Made by a program: the position numbers and the translations under genes
Notes under the pieces: model-generated
What the model saw: the letters and a program-made list of their open reading frames with translations, nothing else
Told to the model about the DNA's origin: nothing
The model's database searches: none
Shown: positions 8,737 to 18,092 of the stretch, one piece after another
How the letters are laid out: every line of letters starts with the position of its first letter
How positions within the stretch are numbered: the stretch's first letter is position 1
Source: Collinsella tanakaei
GTDB taxonomy: Bacteria; Actinomycetota; Coriobacteriia; Coriobacteriales; Coriobacteriaceae
DNA: 64,000 nucleotides
Assembly (NCBI RefSeq): GCF_016902615.1
Contig: NZ_JACJMB010000009.1
Coordinates: 18,821 to 82,820, forward strand
Reading direction: 5' to 3'

Positions 8737-10632
8737 ATGGAGCAGATTATCTTGAACATACTCGACGCGCTCAAGCGCGGCGAGACGGTTGACGACACCG
8801 CGCTCGTGCGTCTCGTCCACGCACAGGCGAAGCGTGCGGGCGGCGATAAGCGGGCGTTCGCGAAGCGGCGCCTGCTGCCGTACTACCAGCGTGTGAAGCG
8901 CGAGGATCCCGAGCGCTGGCGCAGCTGGGGTGTCACGCCGGAGCTCGAGCGTGGCCTGTTGCGGGTCCTGCGGATGAAACCGCGCCGCTCGGCATCGGGC
9001 GTGGCGACCATCACGGTCATCACCAAGCCGTGGCCGTGTGCAAGCGATTGCCGCTACTGTCCCTGTGACGTGCGCATGCCCAAAAGCTACCTGCACGGCG
9101 AGCCCGCATGCGCGCGGGCGGAGCAGAACTGGTTCGACCCGTACCTGCAGGTGGCGACGCGTCTCACGGCGCTCGCGCAGATGGGGCACGCCACCGACAA
9201 GATCGAGCTCATCATCCTCGGGGGCACGTGGAGCGACTACCCGCGCGCCTACCAGATCTGGTTCGTGACCGAGCTGTTTCGCGCGCTGAACGACGATGCG
9301 ATCTCGGGCGTGGCGGCGAATCCCATGCTTGCCGCACCGGGTGAGGACCCCGGAGCGGTTCTGGCGAGCGCGACCGATGTCCCCGCGGGCGTGGCGCGGC
9401 GGCGCGAGCGCTATCGCGCGCTCGGCATCCCGCGCGACGAAGACGAGCTGCACGCGCTGACCGCGGACATGCAGGCGCAGGTCAGCAGACATGTGCGCAG
9501 CTACAACGAGGCGGTTCGCGAACTCTACGGTCCGCATTCGGCATATGCGCGGCTTGCCCTCGAACAGACTGGCACGCTCGAGGAGCTCGAGCGCGTGCAG
9601 CGCGAGAACGAGCATGCGCGCCATCGCGTGGTGGGGCTCGTCGTCGAGACGCGGCCGGACGCCATCACGCCGGAGGCGCTCACGCTGATCCGGCGCCTGG
9701 GAGCCACGAAGGTGCAGATGGGCATCCAGAGCACCGATCAGGCGATCCTGGACGCCAACCGGCGCTCGATCCCGGTCGCGCGCATCGCCGAAGCGTTCTC
9801 GTGGCTGCGCGCGTTCGGCTTCAAGATCCATGCGCATGCCATGGTGAACCTGTTGGGCGCCACGCCGGCATCCGATCGCGCCGACTACCGGCGGCTCGTG
9901 GAGGACCCCGCGTTCATGCCCGACGAGGTGAAGCTCTATCCGTGCGCCCTCATCGAGGGGACGCGCCTCGGTGACGACTTCGCGCGCGGGACGTGGGCGC
10001 CCTACCGGAACGAGGAGCTCGTCGCCGTGCTGCGCGATGACGTGCTGGCGACGCCGGCGTTCTGCCGCATCTCCCGCATGATCAGGGACTTCTCGACGCG
10101 CGACATCAAAGCGGGCAACAAGCACCCGAACCTGCGGCAGCTGGTCGAGGCGGGCATCGAGGCGGACGGGGATGCGTCCCGCGCGGTGCGCGAGATCAGG
10201 TTCCGCGAGGTCGGGACCGCGGAGGTGCCGCTCGATGAGCTCAAGCTCGAGACCTGCGCGTACACGACGGCGAACACGCGCGAGCGCTTCTTGCAGTGGG
10301 TGCTGCCCGACGGCCGCATCGCGGGCTTTTTGCGCCTGTCGCTACCAGATGCCACGTTTATCGCAGCGCATGCGGATGCGTTGCCCATAGGTGCAGGCGA
10401 GGCGATGATCCGCGAGGTCCACGTCTACGGCATGGCGACGAACGTGGGCGAGGAGGGTCGGGCGGCACAGCACCAGGGTTTGGGGCGCCGCCTGGTCGAG
10501 CGCGCCTGCGAGCTCGCGCGCGCGGCGGGCTATGAGCGCATCAACGTCATCAGCGCTGTGGGCACGCGGGAGTACTATCGGGCCCTCGGTTTTTCCGATC
10601 GCGGGCTCTATCAGCAAAAGGAGTTGTCATGA
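8737..10632 (+). CDS. elp3: Elp3-type tRNA U34 carboxymethyltransferase (radical SAM/GNAT)
   Basis: 631 residues. The radical-SAM cluster motif is C101-x3-C105-x2-C108 (CASDCRYC) after ITKPWP, followed by a long TIM-barrel region with LVVETRPDAITPE and KVQMGIQSTD. The C-terminal part (about 480-631) is a GNAT domain with AQHQGLGRRLVERA and EYYRALGF. Elp3 uses AdoMet and acetyl-CoA to make cm5U34 in the tRNA anticodon. It is probably cytoplasmic. It shares a divergent promoter region with the Trm9-like gene and overlaps the next gene by 4 bases. Confidence 0.9.
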   Translation: MEQIILNILDALKRGETVDDTALVRLVHAQAKRAGGDKRAFAKRRLLPYYQRVKREDPERWRSWGVTPELERGLLRVLRMKPRRSASGVATITVITKPWPCASDCRYCPCDVRMPKSYLHGEPACARAEQNWFDPYLQVATRLTALAQMGHATDKIELIILGGTWSDYPRAYQIWFVTELFRALNDDAISGVAANPMLAAPGEDPGAVLASATDVPAGVARRRERYRALGIPRDEDELHALTADMQAQVSRHVRSYNEAVRELYGPHSAYARLALEQTGTLEELERVQRENEHARHRVVGLVVETRPDAITPEALTLIRRLGATKVQMGIQSTDQAILDANRRSIPVARIAEAFSWLRAFGFKIHAHAMVNLLGATPASDRADYRRLVEDPAFMPDEVKLYPCALIEGTRLGDDFARGTWAPYRNEELVAVLRDDVLATPAFCRISRMIRDFSTRDIKAGNKHPNLRQLVEAGIEADGDASRAVREIRFREVGTAEVPLDELKLETCAYTTANTRERFLQWVLPDGRIAGFLRLSLPDATFIAAHADALPIGAGEAMIREVHVYGMATNVGEEGRAAQHQGLGRRLVERACELARAAGYERINVISAVGTREYYRALGFSDRGLYQQKELS

Positions 10633-11507
10633 GGCGAACGGGCACGCGCGCCGTCAGGCGGGGTGCGGCTGCGCTTGCGCTCGCGGCTGCGGGGCTTGCG
10701 GGCGCGGTCGCGTGGGTGAAGGCCGATGCGCACCTCGCGCGCACACGGTCCGGCTGGGCGCTCATCCGCACGCGGCGCCTGCCGGACGGCACGCGCGTAC
10801 GCGTGCTGCGCCAGGGCGGGGTCTACCAGTCGGCGACCTATCTCGATGAGCGGCGCTTCGAGCCGCCGTTTGCCTATCAACGCGCCTTTGATGTCATGTT
10901 CGAGGCGGAAGGCGATATGAGGCGCGCGCGTGTCCACGGTCTCGGGAACGTGCTGGCGATCGGGGGCGGCGGGTACGCGTGGCCGAAGCATACGCTGTGC
11001 GCGCAACGCGACCTGCGGATGGACGTGGTGGAGATCGATGCCGCGGTGACGCGCATCGCCCGTCGCTGGTTTTTCGTCGACGAGCTCGAGCGGCTCGCGT
11101 GCGGTCGTTTGCGGCTCATCGAGGCCGACGGGCGCACCTATCTGGAGGGCGCGGCGCCCGGTTCCTACGATGCGATCGTGAACGATACGTTTGCCGGCAG
11201 CGAGCCCGTGGTCGCCTTGGCCACGCGCGAGGCCATGCAAGCCGCCCATGCGTGCCTTCGCGCCGGTGGGCTCTATCTCGCCAACGTCGTCTCGCGCGAC
11301 GAGGGCGAGGATCTGTCGTTTCTCCGCGACGTGGTGGCGACGTGCGCTGAGGTGTTCGCGCACGTGTGGGTGGTGCCGGCGACCGACGAGGAGCTGGGCG
11401 GCGAGGACAACTACATCGTCATCGCAAGCGACGACGCGTACCGTTTCGAGGAGGCCATTCCCTTCGATGACTCGTTTCTGGGCAATGTGATGCGCGACCG
11501 CGCATAA
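10629..11507 (+). CDS. Spermidine synthase-like protein with N-terminal hydrophobic segment
   Basis: 292 residues. An Arg-rich start and a hydrophobic segment (about residues 12-30) suggest a signal anchor. The rest resembles the spermidine synthase fold: VLAIGGGGYAWPKH in place of the usual GGGDG motif, MDVVEIDAAVT for the nucleoside-binding acid, and YDAIVNDTFAG. The usual catalytic D-x-x-D-P is changed to VNDTFAG, so polyamine synthesis is doubtful and it may be another aminopropyltransferase-like or methyltransferase-like protein. It overlaps elp3 by ATGA and is probably cotranslated. Confidence 0.6.
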   Translation: MRRTGTRAVRRGAAALALAAAGLAGAVAWVKADAHLARTRSGWALIRTRRLPDGTRVRVLRQGGVYQSATYLDERRFEPPFAYQRAFDVMFEAEGDMRRARVHGLGNVLAIGGGGYAWPKHTLCAQRDLRMDVVEIDAAVTRIARRWFFVDELERLACGRLRLIEADGRTYLEGAAPGSYDAIVNDTFAGSEPVVALATREAMQAAHACLRAGGLYLANVVSRDEGEDLSFLRDVVATCAEVFAHVWVVPATDEELGGEDNYIVIASDDAYRFEEAIPFDDSFLGNVMRDRA

Positions 11508-11598
11508 TGGCCAGGTGCGGGTCCGGTGCCGCTCCTTTGCGGCGTCGCTGGTATCATCGGAGTGTGATGGTCCCGAATACTGCTTGGGGTGCTTGTTG

Positions 11599-12834
11599 AT
11601 GAAACGACGGATCGCTGCGGGTCACAGCGCGCCAGCCGTCTCGCGGCGCGGCGTCGCTGCCGGGGCGCTGCTCGCGCTCGGTGCGCTCGGGGGCTGCGCG
11701 GCGCCCGGTGCCCACCGGACGGGGGCGGATACGGCGGGCATCATCGAGCCCGCGCTCGCGACGGTGTTCGACAGCGACGTGCCCGTGTCGCGCGCCACGC
11801 TCATGATGGTGGGCGACATGCTCATTCACCAGGGCGTATGGCTTTCAGGCGAGCGCGCGGACGGCACATACAACTACGATCATTTCTTCACGCACGTAAG
11901 CTCAGATTTCGCCGATGCGGACATCGCGATCGTGAACCAGGAGACGGTACTCGGCGGTGTCGAGCGCGGCCTGGCGAGCTTTCCCGACTTCAACAGCCCG
12001 CAGGAGCTGGGCGATGCCGAGGCGGCGGCGGGCGTCGATGTTGCCCTGAGCGCGACGAACCATGCGCTCGACCACGGTTTCGACGGTATCCGCTGGACGC
12101 TCGACTACTGGCGCGCGAACCATCCCGCGATGCTCACGCCGGGTATCGCGACCTCGCCCGAGGATGCCGAGCGCATCTGTCTCATCGAGCGCCAGGGGAT
12201 GACGTTCGCCATCCTCAACTACACCGAGTTCTCCAACTACGAGCTGCCTGCTGAGTCGTGGTGCCTGCGGATGCTGCGCCATGCGGACCTTGCCGGCGAT
12301 GTCGCGCGGGCGCGCGAGCTCGGGGCCGATTTCGTGGTGGCGTGCGTGCACTGGGGGACCGAGTATGTCTACGAGCCCGATGACGGGCAGCTGCGCTGGG
12401 CAGACGAGCTCGTTTCGGCGGGGGTCGATGCCGTGCTCGGGACGCATCCCCACGTTCTGCAGCCGGTGGATGTCTATACCGCGCCGGATGGGCGGGGCGT
12501 GCCGGTGTTCTGGTCGCTCGGCAACTTCGTGTCTTGGCAGATCGAGAAGCCGCGCATGCTCGGTGGCATGGCGAAGCTCGTGTTCGCGAAACGCTCGGAC
12601 GAGCACCGGATCGTGGAATGGTCGCTCGAGCCGGTCGTGACCCATAAGGCGACCGACCCGAGCATGAGCGTGTACCGGCTTGCGGAGTATACCGAGGAGC
12701 TGGCGACGGCAAACGCCATCCGCTGGGCGGAGGGATGCGGGGACTTCACGGCCTCATTCTGCCGCGACCTCGCAGCGCAGATCCTCGGCCCTGCCTACGA
12801 CCCGACCGCGTGCATCCTGCGCGGCACGCTGTGA
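11599..12834 (+). CDS. CapA-family exported lipoprotein
   Basis: 411 residues from ATG 11599. The N-terminus has a twin-arginine motif SRRGVAA, a hydrophobic run and a lipobox LGGC, so it is likely a Tat-exported lipoprotein. The mature part is a CapA (poly-gamma-glutamate synthesis, metallophosphatase-like) domain: MVGDMLIHQGV, NQETVLGG, SATNHALDHG, VHWGTEY and GTHPHVLQPV carry the conserved Asp, Asn and His metal ligands. The role in polyglutamate export or cell-wall work is uncertain because no capBC genes are nearby. Confidence 0.82.
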   Translation: MKRRIAAGHSAPAVSRRGVAAGALLALGALGGCAAPGAHRTGADTAGIIEPALATVFDSDVPVSRATLMMVGDMLIHQGVWLSGERADGTYNYDHFFTHVSSDFADADIAIVNQETVLGGVERGLASFPDFNSPQELGDAEAAAGVDVALSATNHALDHGFDGIRWTLDYWRANHPAMLTPGIATSPEDAERICLIERQGMTFAILNYTEFSNYELPAESWCLRMLRHADLAGDVARARELGADFVVACVHWGTEYVYEPDDGQLRWADELVSAGVDAVLGTHPHVLQPVDVYTAPDGRGVPVFWSLGNFVSWQIEKPRMLGGMAKLVFAKRSDEHRIVEWSLEPVVTHKATDPSMSVYRLAEYTEELATANAIRWAEGCGDFTASFCRDLAAQILGPAYDPTACILRGTL

Positions 12835-12844
12835 TGTCCTCATT

Positions 12845-12875
12845 GGGGACGGGGTAGTTTGGTGCCACGTTGTCC
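12845..12875. repeat. Single copy of the GGGACGGGG-x-AGTTTGG motif
   Basis: The gap between the CapA gene and the convergent helicase contains GGGGACGGGGTAGTTTGG, nearly the same as one arm of the long palindrome at 38122-38203. No matching inverted arm is present here. It looks like a degenerate or half copy of an interspersed intergenic repeat. Confidence 0.5.
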
Positions 12876-12994
12876 TCATGCGGAACAGGCCTTGCCGCCT
12901 GATGGGAAGGCATTCCAGCCGACGCGGCCCTATCGTGCGTCGCCCGAAGCACCCCGTGCGGGCGTGCCGGGCACCTCATCTTTGCGGCAGGCCA

Positions 12995-15442
12995 TCAGCA
13001 CCAGCGATCGCGCCAGCTGGCGACGCGCTTTCGCATGCCCTCGATATCGAGCACGCCCTCGGCGAAGCCCTTGCGCACGAGCTCGGCGGGGAGCAGCTCG
13101 TCATACTTGTCGAAGTAGGGCGCCTCGCCGGGGTACACAAGCTCGATGGGGTCGAAATCCCGCTCCGCCTCGTCGGCGACCACCTGGTAGAACGTCTTCT
13201 CGTCGGCATTCATGCGGAACTGCATGAAGTAGGGACGCGAGGGGTCGAGCCCCTTCAGGCCGAGCTCGGCGGCGCATTTGATCTTGAGAAGGCGCTCGAG
13301 CGCCAAAAACGCGTAGCTGCCGAGCCAGGGGAGCAAAGCCCAGGTGTCGCCGCCTAGGTTGATGAGGGGCCGCTCCACCAAGTGCGAGTTTTCCGCCACG
13401 TGCCGGGCTTGCGCCAGGCGCGCGCGGGCGTTCGTCATGAGGTAGGGGTAGCCGCAGCGCTCGGTGAGCACGCGGCGCATGCGCTCGAGCACATGGGTGT
13501 CGATGTCGCCCGGGCAGTCGCCGAAATAGGCCGGTACGCGCCCCTTCACCTGCGTGCAGTAGACAAGGTGGCGCTTCCAGTCGACCTCCTCCACGATCCA
13601 GCAGTGTCCGGCGATGGCGATGCGCTCGCCGGCGGGCGGCGGGTTGACGATGGTGCCGAGTTCGGCGGATTCGGATCGGACCGTGAACTCTTCGTTCTCT
13701 TGGAACACGGCGTAGAACTTGAAGGAGTTCACGATCCGCTCGCCTGTAATACCGACGATGAGGCCGCCGGATTCGGTCCGCTCGATATGGTCGGTCTCGA
13801 GGAGATGGCGCAAAAGGACACGCAGATCGTCGGTGGAGACGCGGTGGAAGTAGGCGAGGGTGAGCACGCGGTTCGCAAGCTCTGCCGGCGTGAGCTCGCC
13901 GCAGCCCGCGAGGGTCGCCATCACCTGGTGGTAGAGCAGGCTATAAGGCAGTCGGTCGAGCCGGGGCGGCTCCACCCATTTCTCTTCGCGATAGAGCTGG
14001 ACCAACGCGATGCCCTGCAGGAGCTTCCAGGGGATGGTCTCGGGCAGCATGGCGCGCGGTTCGGGCTGCTCCTCGCGCATGACGAAGTGCATCTCGGGCG
14101 GCAGGTCGCGTCGGCCGGTGCGACCCATGCGCTGTAGGAACGACGAGACCGTGAACGGCGCGTCGATCTGGAAGGCGCGCTCGAGGCGGCCGATGTCGAT
14201 GCCGAGCTCAAGCGTGGCGGTCGTCACGGTGGTGAGGGCGAGCTCCTCGTCGCGCATGAGTTCCTCTGCCGTCTGGCGGAAGGACGCCGACAGGTTGCCG
14301 TGGTGGATGAGGAATCGGTCGGGTTCGCGGTTGGCCTCGCAATATTGGCGCAGTACCGTGCAGACGGCCTCGGCCTCCTCGCGTGAGTTGACGAACACGA
14401 GGCACTTGCGGCCGCGCGTGTGCTCGAAGATGTAGGCGAGGCCCGGGTCGGCATCGCGCGGAGCGGTATCGGTGGTCGCCATGAGCTCGGTCTCGGAGAC
14501 CGGCGGGACGGACACCTCGTCTTCGGCAGCGCGTGCCTGAGCTCCGGGGCCGCCCTCTGGTTCCGGGGTGGGTCTCGTTCCCGGGCGCGCGGGCGCGAGG
14601 GCATGCGCGTGCCCGTCTTCCGCCATGGCGCGCCTGAGCGCTTCGTCGACGTCGGGTGCGCCCGTGCCCAGCCGCTCGCAGCTGACGACCTCCGCTTCCA
14701 GCGGGCCGGCGTTTTGCCGGGCGCGCTCGGTGGCCTGCGGCCCCGTGATGTAGAAATGCTCCATGGATAGGCGCCAGACGCGGCGGGGCTCCTCGAAGCG
14801 CGGGATGATGCAGCCACGCCCCGTGCCGGCAGACAAGAAGGCACCGGTGCGCTCGGGTTCGCCGATCGTCGCGGAGAGGCCGATGCGGCGCGGGTTCACG
14901 TTCGCCATGCGCGAGAGGCGCTCGATCAGGCAGAGGGTCTGCCCGCCGCGGTCGCCGCGCAGCAGCGAATGGACCTCGTCGATGACGACGTAGCGCAGGT
15001 CCCCGAAGAGGCGCCCGACCGCCGCGTGCTTATGCAGCAGCAGCGCCTCGAGCGACTCGGGCGTGATCTGAAGGATGCCCGAGGGCTGCTTCATGAGCTT
15101 GCGCTTGTGGGACGAGGCGACATCGCCGTGCCAGTGCCAGACGGGAATGTCCGCCTCCTCGCACAGGTCGTTCAGGCGATAGAACTGGTCGTTGATGAGC
15201 GCCTTCAGCGGGCCGATGTAGAGGGCGCCCACGGTGGCGGGCGGGTCTTCCCAGAACTCGGTCAGGATGGGGAAGAACGCCGCCTCGGTCTTGCCCGATG
15301 CGGTCTGGCCTGTGAGCAGGACGTTCTCGTCGGTGTTGAAGATGGCGTCAGCGGCGGCGACCTGGATGGAGCGCAGGTTCTCCCAGCCGTGGCTGTAGAT
15401 GAAGTCCTGGATGAACGGTGCATAGCGATCGAAGACGTTCAC
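12995..15442 (-). CDS. Lhr-like DEAD/DEAH-box helicase (BrxHI-type)
   Basis: 815 residues. Motif I is TGQTASGKTEAAF, motif II IDEVHSLLRG, motif III GLSATIGE, and motif VI MGRTGRR, matching the Lhr/SF2 helicases. A low-complexity charged insert rich in Ala, Glu and Pro (about residues 290-335) splits the core. The start is GTG 15442 with AAAGGAG 5 bases upstream. The N-terminus (VFDRYAPFIQDFIYSHGW) resembles helicases that accompany BrxD-type ATPases in defence loci (family knowledge). Its promoter carries a LexA-like box, matching that of the TerB/BrxD-like genes near 24 kb. Confidence 0.82.
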   Translation of the reverse strand: MNVFDRYAPFIQDFIYSHGWENLRSIQVAAADAIFNTDENVLLTGQTASGKTEAAFFPILTEFWEDPPATVGALYIGPLKALINDQFYRLNDLCEEADIPVWHWHGDVASSHKRKLMKQPSGILQITPESLEALLLHKHAAVGRLFGDLRYVVIDEVHSLLRGDRGGQTLCLIERLSRMANVNPRRIGLSATIGEPERTGAFLSAGTGRGCIIPRFEEPRRVWRLSMEHFYITGPQATERARQNAGPLEAEVVSCERLGTGAPDVDEALRRAMAEDGHAHALAPARPGTRPTPEPEGGPGAQARAAEDEVSVPPVSETELMATTDTAPRDADPGLAYIFEHTRGRKCLVFVNSREEAEAVCTVLRQYCEANREPDRFLIHHGNLSASFRQTAEELMRDEELALTTVTTATLELGIDIGRLERAFQIDAPFTVSSFLQRMGRTGRRDLPPEMHFVMREEQPEPRAMLPETIPWKLLQGIALVQLYREEKWVEPPRLDRLPYSLLYHQVMATLAGCGELTPAELANRVLTLAYFHRVSTDDLRVLLRHLLETDHIERTESGGLIVGITGERIVNSFKFYAVFQENEEFTVRSESAELGTIVNPPPAGERIAIAGHCWIVEEVDWKRHLVYCTQVKGRVPAYFGDCPGDIDTHVLERMRRVLTERCGYPYLMTNARARLAQARHVAENSHLVERPLINLGGDTWALLPWLGSYAFLALERLLKIKCAAELGLKGLDPSRPYFMQFRMNADEKTFYQVVADEAERDFDPIELVYPGEAPYFDKYDELLPAELVRKGFAEGVLDIEGMRKRVASWRDRWC

Positions 15443-15488
15443 GCGCGCTCCTTTCTGCCGGTCGTCGCGATGCCGTCGGTTCATTGGG

Positions 15489-15519
15489 CTATGGTACCAT
15501 AGATGAGAACATGTGTTCT
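15489..15519 (-). promoter_or_regulatory. LexA-like promoter of the Lhr-like helicase
   Basis: The palindrome AGAACA-TG-TGTTCT occupies 15506-15519 and fits the GAAC-N4-GTTC core of LexA boxes. On the minus strand it is followed after 4 bases by TATGGT (15496-15501), a possible -10. A second perfect 14-bp palindrome (CTATGGTACCATAG, 15489-15502) overlaps that -10. The spacing equals that of the 24329-24352 promoter. Confidence 0.6.
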
Positions 15520-15548
15520 ATATGGGCAGTGGGATGGAGAGGTGCGCG

Positions 15549-16202
15549 ATGGAGCTCCATACAGGGCGTGTCGCACATGCGGCGGAGCTGTTCTGCGCCG
15601 ACGAGCGTCGCGATATCGCGACGTGCGGCGTCTCGCTTCGCTGCGATCGCGCGACGAGATGCGGCGATAAGGGGGCACATGATCCGACGGCAACGCCCTA
15701 TGTTGTGCTCGACGAGCTGTTCTCGCACGTCTTTTTCGGTCCCGATGCGCATCTGCTCGATGTGGGGTGCAGCTGCGGCCGCGTCCTCGCGTATGCGGTG
15801 AGCGCCTTGCCCGATCTCAAGGTCACGGGCATCGAACTCGATCCTTCGTTGGCCTCATACGCCGCGGCGTGGGCGGCGCGATTCGACCGGCTCGAGGTCC
15901 GTTGCGGCAACGTGCTCGACGAGCCGCTTGCCCCCTATACGCATCTGTATCTGTTCAACCCGTTCGACACGGCGGTCCTCGTGCGTCTGATCGACAAGCT
16001 TGAGCGCGAGGCCACCGCCCCGGTCACGGTCATCCATATGTCCGATAACGGCGAGCAATACGCCTACCTCGGGCGAGCCGGATGGCGCATCCTGGCGCAG
16101 GGCAGCTATCAGGATTATCGGCAGTCGGGGGCGCCGGCGGTGCGCATCTACGGCTGCCCGCAGACCTATACGGTCTGGGAGTACACCCCGCACGGCCTCT
16201 GA
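15549..16202 (+). CDS. Class I SAM-dependent methyltransferase, small
   Basis: 217 residues from ATG 15549, preceded by GGAGAGG at 6 bases. The AdoMet motif is LLDVGCSCGRVLAYA, followed by VTGIELDPSL and a motif-IV-like YLFNPFD. The N-terminal 50 residues contain several Cys. The NPFD motif recalls N- or RNA-methyltransferases, but I cannot assign a substrate. It is divergent from the Lhr-like helicase across a shared promoter region, so joint function is plausible. Confidence 0.7.
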   Translation: MELHTGRVAHAAELFCADERRDIATCGVSLRCDRATRCGDKGAHDPTATPYVVLDELFSHVFFGPDAHLLDVGCSCGRVLAYAVSALPDLKVTGIELDPSLASYAAAWAARFDRLEVRCGNVLDEPLAPYTHLYLFNPFDTAVLVRLIDKLEREATAPVTVIHMSDNGEQYAYLGRAGWRILAQGSYQDYRQSGAPAVRIYGCPQTYTVWEYTPHGL

Positions 16203-16682
16203 TTGCCAGAGCCTGCGTCTCGATGGCGGGTCCAGCATGCGCCACGGGGCGGAGTATGCGCGGGCGCGGTGCGCAGCAACGGTTCTATACATGGCTCGGA
16301 CGGGACGCGCGCCCGGCGCCAGGTGGCCGGGACAAAAACGCCTTGAGTGGGACTCCCGAGTGAGCCAATGGGTTGATGGCCTTGGCCGAAGGGCACATTT
16401 TCATGCAGTAAGGGAAATAAACCAGCAGGTCGTATTGATTTATTATGCATTGGAATATCGGGCACGAGCGCGGGGCGCATGTATAGGTCCCACTTAAGGG
16501 AAATTTGACCAGGGGAGCTCGGAAGGGATGCGGTGTGCGGCATAATCGCTCCGGTCAGGCCGGGCGATATGCTCGTGAGCATGTCCGCGTCGGCGCGGCG
16601 GGGGTGCGATCCCTTGCCGTCTGCATGCGCATCACCGCTTCGGGTGGTGCCGTAGGCGTAAAGGTTGCGAGCCGGCGCGTGT
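16203..16682. other. Intergenic region holding repeat element copy 2
   Basis: This 480-base gap lies between convergent genes. It carries the 181-bp element at 16330-16510. A hairpin at about 16629-16649 (GCATCACCG, CTTC, GGGTGGTGC, one mismatch) lies just after the end of the ABC gene on the minus strand and may help end its transcription. No other gene is seen. Confidence 0.5.
16330..16510 (+). mobile_element. MITE-like element, copy 2
   Basis: 181 bp with a good left arm (GGACAAAAACGCCTTGAG, 16330-16353 in full) and a decayed right arm at 16487-16510 (ends TTTGACC). The internal segment starts TCCCGAGTG and ends GTATAG directly before the right arm, an ending shared with copy 3. It contains an AATAAA/TTTATT inverted pair near the centre. 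It is the only copy on the plus strand and lies 127 bases after the methyltransferase stop. Confidence 0.7.
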
Positions 16683-18074
16683 TCAGCTGTGGATGCGCAG
16701 GGTCTGAGCGCCGAGTGTTTGGGGGTCGTGCTCGTCGTGCGTGCTCACGATGAGCAGGCGACGCTCGCGATGACGCTCGATAAAAGCGAGCGCCCGCCGG
16801 TGCGCTTCCGCATCGAGACCGGAAAAGGGCTCGTCAAGCAGGGTGATGTCCGCCGGGGCGGCGAACGCGCGGACGAGCTCGGCGCGCCGGCGCTGCCCGC
16901 CCGAAAGCGAGCGGACCGGCACATCGAGTGCGGAGGGCGGAAGAACCTCTTCAGCGAGTGCGCGCGCATCGACGCCCGCTCGGGCGAACAGCATGATGTT
17001 CTCGATGGCGGTCAGGTCCTCGATGAGGTGGGACTCCTGGAAGACAGCGGAGAAGCGGGGGCTCGGGACGACCTCGAGCGAGCCCGCGACCGGAGGGATG
17101 AACCCGGCGATCGAATACAGGACGGTGGTCTTGCCCGCGCCCGAGGGGCCGAGCAGACAAAGCGCGTCTCCCGCCTGCAGGCGGCAGTCGATAGGGGCGC
17201 ATGCGGCGCGTCCGTCATGCCCCACGACAAGCTCGCGCGCCTCGAGCGTGCAGGTGTTCGCCGCAGGCTCGGATGGTGCCGGGGGCATGTTCGCGGCGGT
17301 CCGTCCGCAGGCCGGCCACAGCGCGCGCAGCCCCGCGAGCGCCGCGTGCTCGAAGGCCCATGCGATGATGACGACAACGATGGTCCACGCGAACAGATCT
17401 GCTGTCTCGAGCAGAAGCTTTGCCTGGTAAATGCGCTCGCCGATCGACCCGTCGGGCACGCCGATGAGCTCGGCGGCAACACCTGCCTTCCAGCTCATGG
17501 AGAGCACGGTGGCGCTCGCTGACACGAGGTAGGGCAGGACGCCGGGGACGATGTGGGCGAGCAGCGTGCGACGGGTGCCCGCGCGATAGAGCCGGAAGAG
17601 CTCGCCTTGCTTCGCATCGAGCGTCTCGAGGCCCTTGAGGACCGGGAAGTAGATGCCGGGAAGGGCCATGAGGAAGACGGCGATGGCGCTGACGTTGCGC
17701 GAGCCGAACCAAATGAGCAGCACCACGACCACGCAGGCGACCGGCGTGCTCTTGATGGCGGAAAGCGCTGGCGCCGCGAGCGTGCGGGCGAGGCGCGAGC
17801 GCCACGAGAGGGCGGCAAGCGCGATGGCGACGAGATAGCCGGCGGCGGTACCGCCTATGATGCGCACGGCGGAGAAGAGCACCTCGTGCCAAAAATCCGC
17901 CGTAGGGAGGAGGTCGATAAGGGCACCCAGCGCGTCGAGGGGGCCGGCGAGGATGAACTCGCTATCGACCACCATGCTCGCGACCTGCCAGATGACCACC
18001 CAGAACAGAACGGCGAGCGCGCCGGAAAGCCGGCGGGTCGAGCGGGTATCGTCCTGCGTGTTCGGGCGCGTCAT
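16683..18074 (-). CDS. ABC importer, permease fused to ATPase (SsuC-SsuB type)
   Basis: 463 residues. Residues 1 to about 250 are a BPD_transp_1 permease with several membrane segments and the coupling motif KGLETLDAKQGELFRLYRAG. After a Pro-rich linker, an ABC ATPase follows with Walker A LGPSGAGKTT, signature RSLSGGQRRR, Walker B ITLLDEP, and the H-switch VSTHDEHD. Nitrate/sulfonate/taurine-type systems normally encode these as two proteins, so one gene here would make a dimer with all four domains. The start is ATG 18074 after AGGAG. The binding-protein gene lies upstream, with a hairpin between them. Confidence 0.88.
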   Translation of the reverse strand: MTRPNTQDDTRSTRRLSGALAVLFWVVIWQVASMVVDSEFILAGPLDALGALIDLLPTADFWHEVLFSAVRIIGGTAAGYLVAIALAALSWRSRLARTLAAPALSAIKSTPVACVVVVLLIWFGSRNVSAIAVFLMALPGIYFPVLKGLETLDAKQGELFRLYRAGTRRTLLAHIVPGVLPYLVSASATVLSMSWKAGVAAELIGVPDGSIGERIYQAKLLLETADLFAWTIVVVIIAWAFEHAALAGLRALWPACGRTAANMPPAPSEPAANTCTLEARELVVGHDGRAACAPIDCRLQAGDALCLLGPSGAGKTTVLYSIAGFIPPVAGSLEVVPSPRFSAVFQESHLIEDLTAIENIMLFARAGVDARALAEEVLPPSALDVPVRSLSGGQRRRAELVRAFAAPADITLLDEPFSGLDAEAHRRALAFIERHRERRLLIVSTHDEHDPQTLGAQTLRIHS

Positions 18075-18092
18075 GCACACTCCTCATCAATA

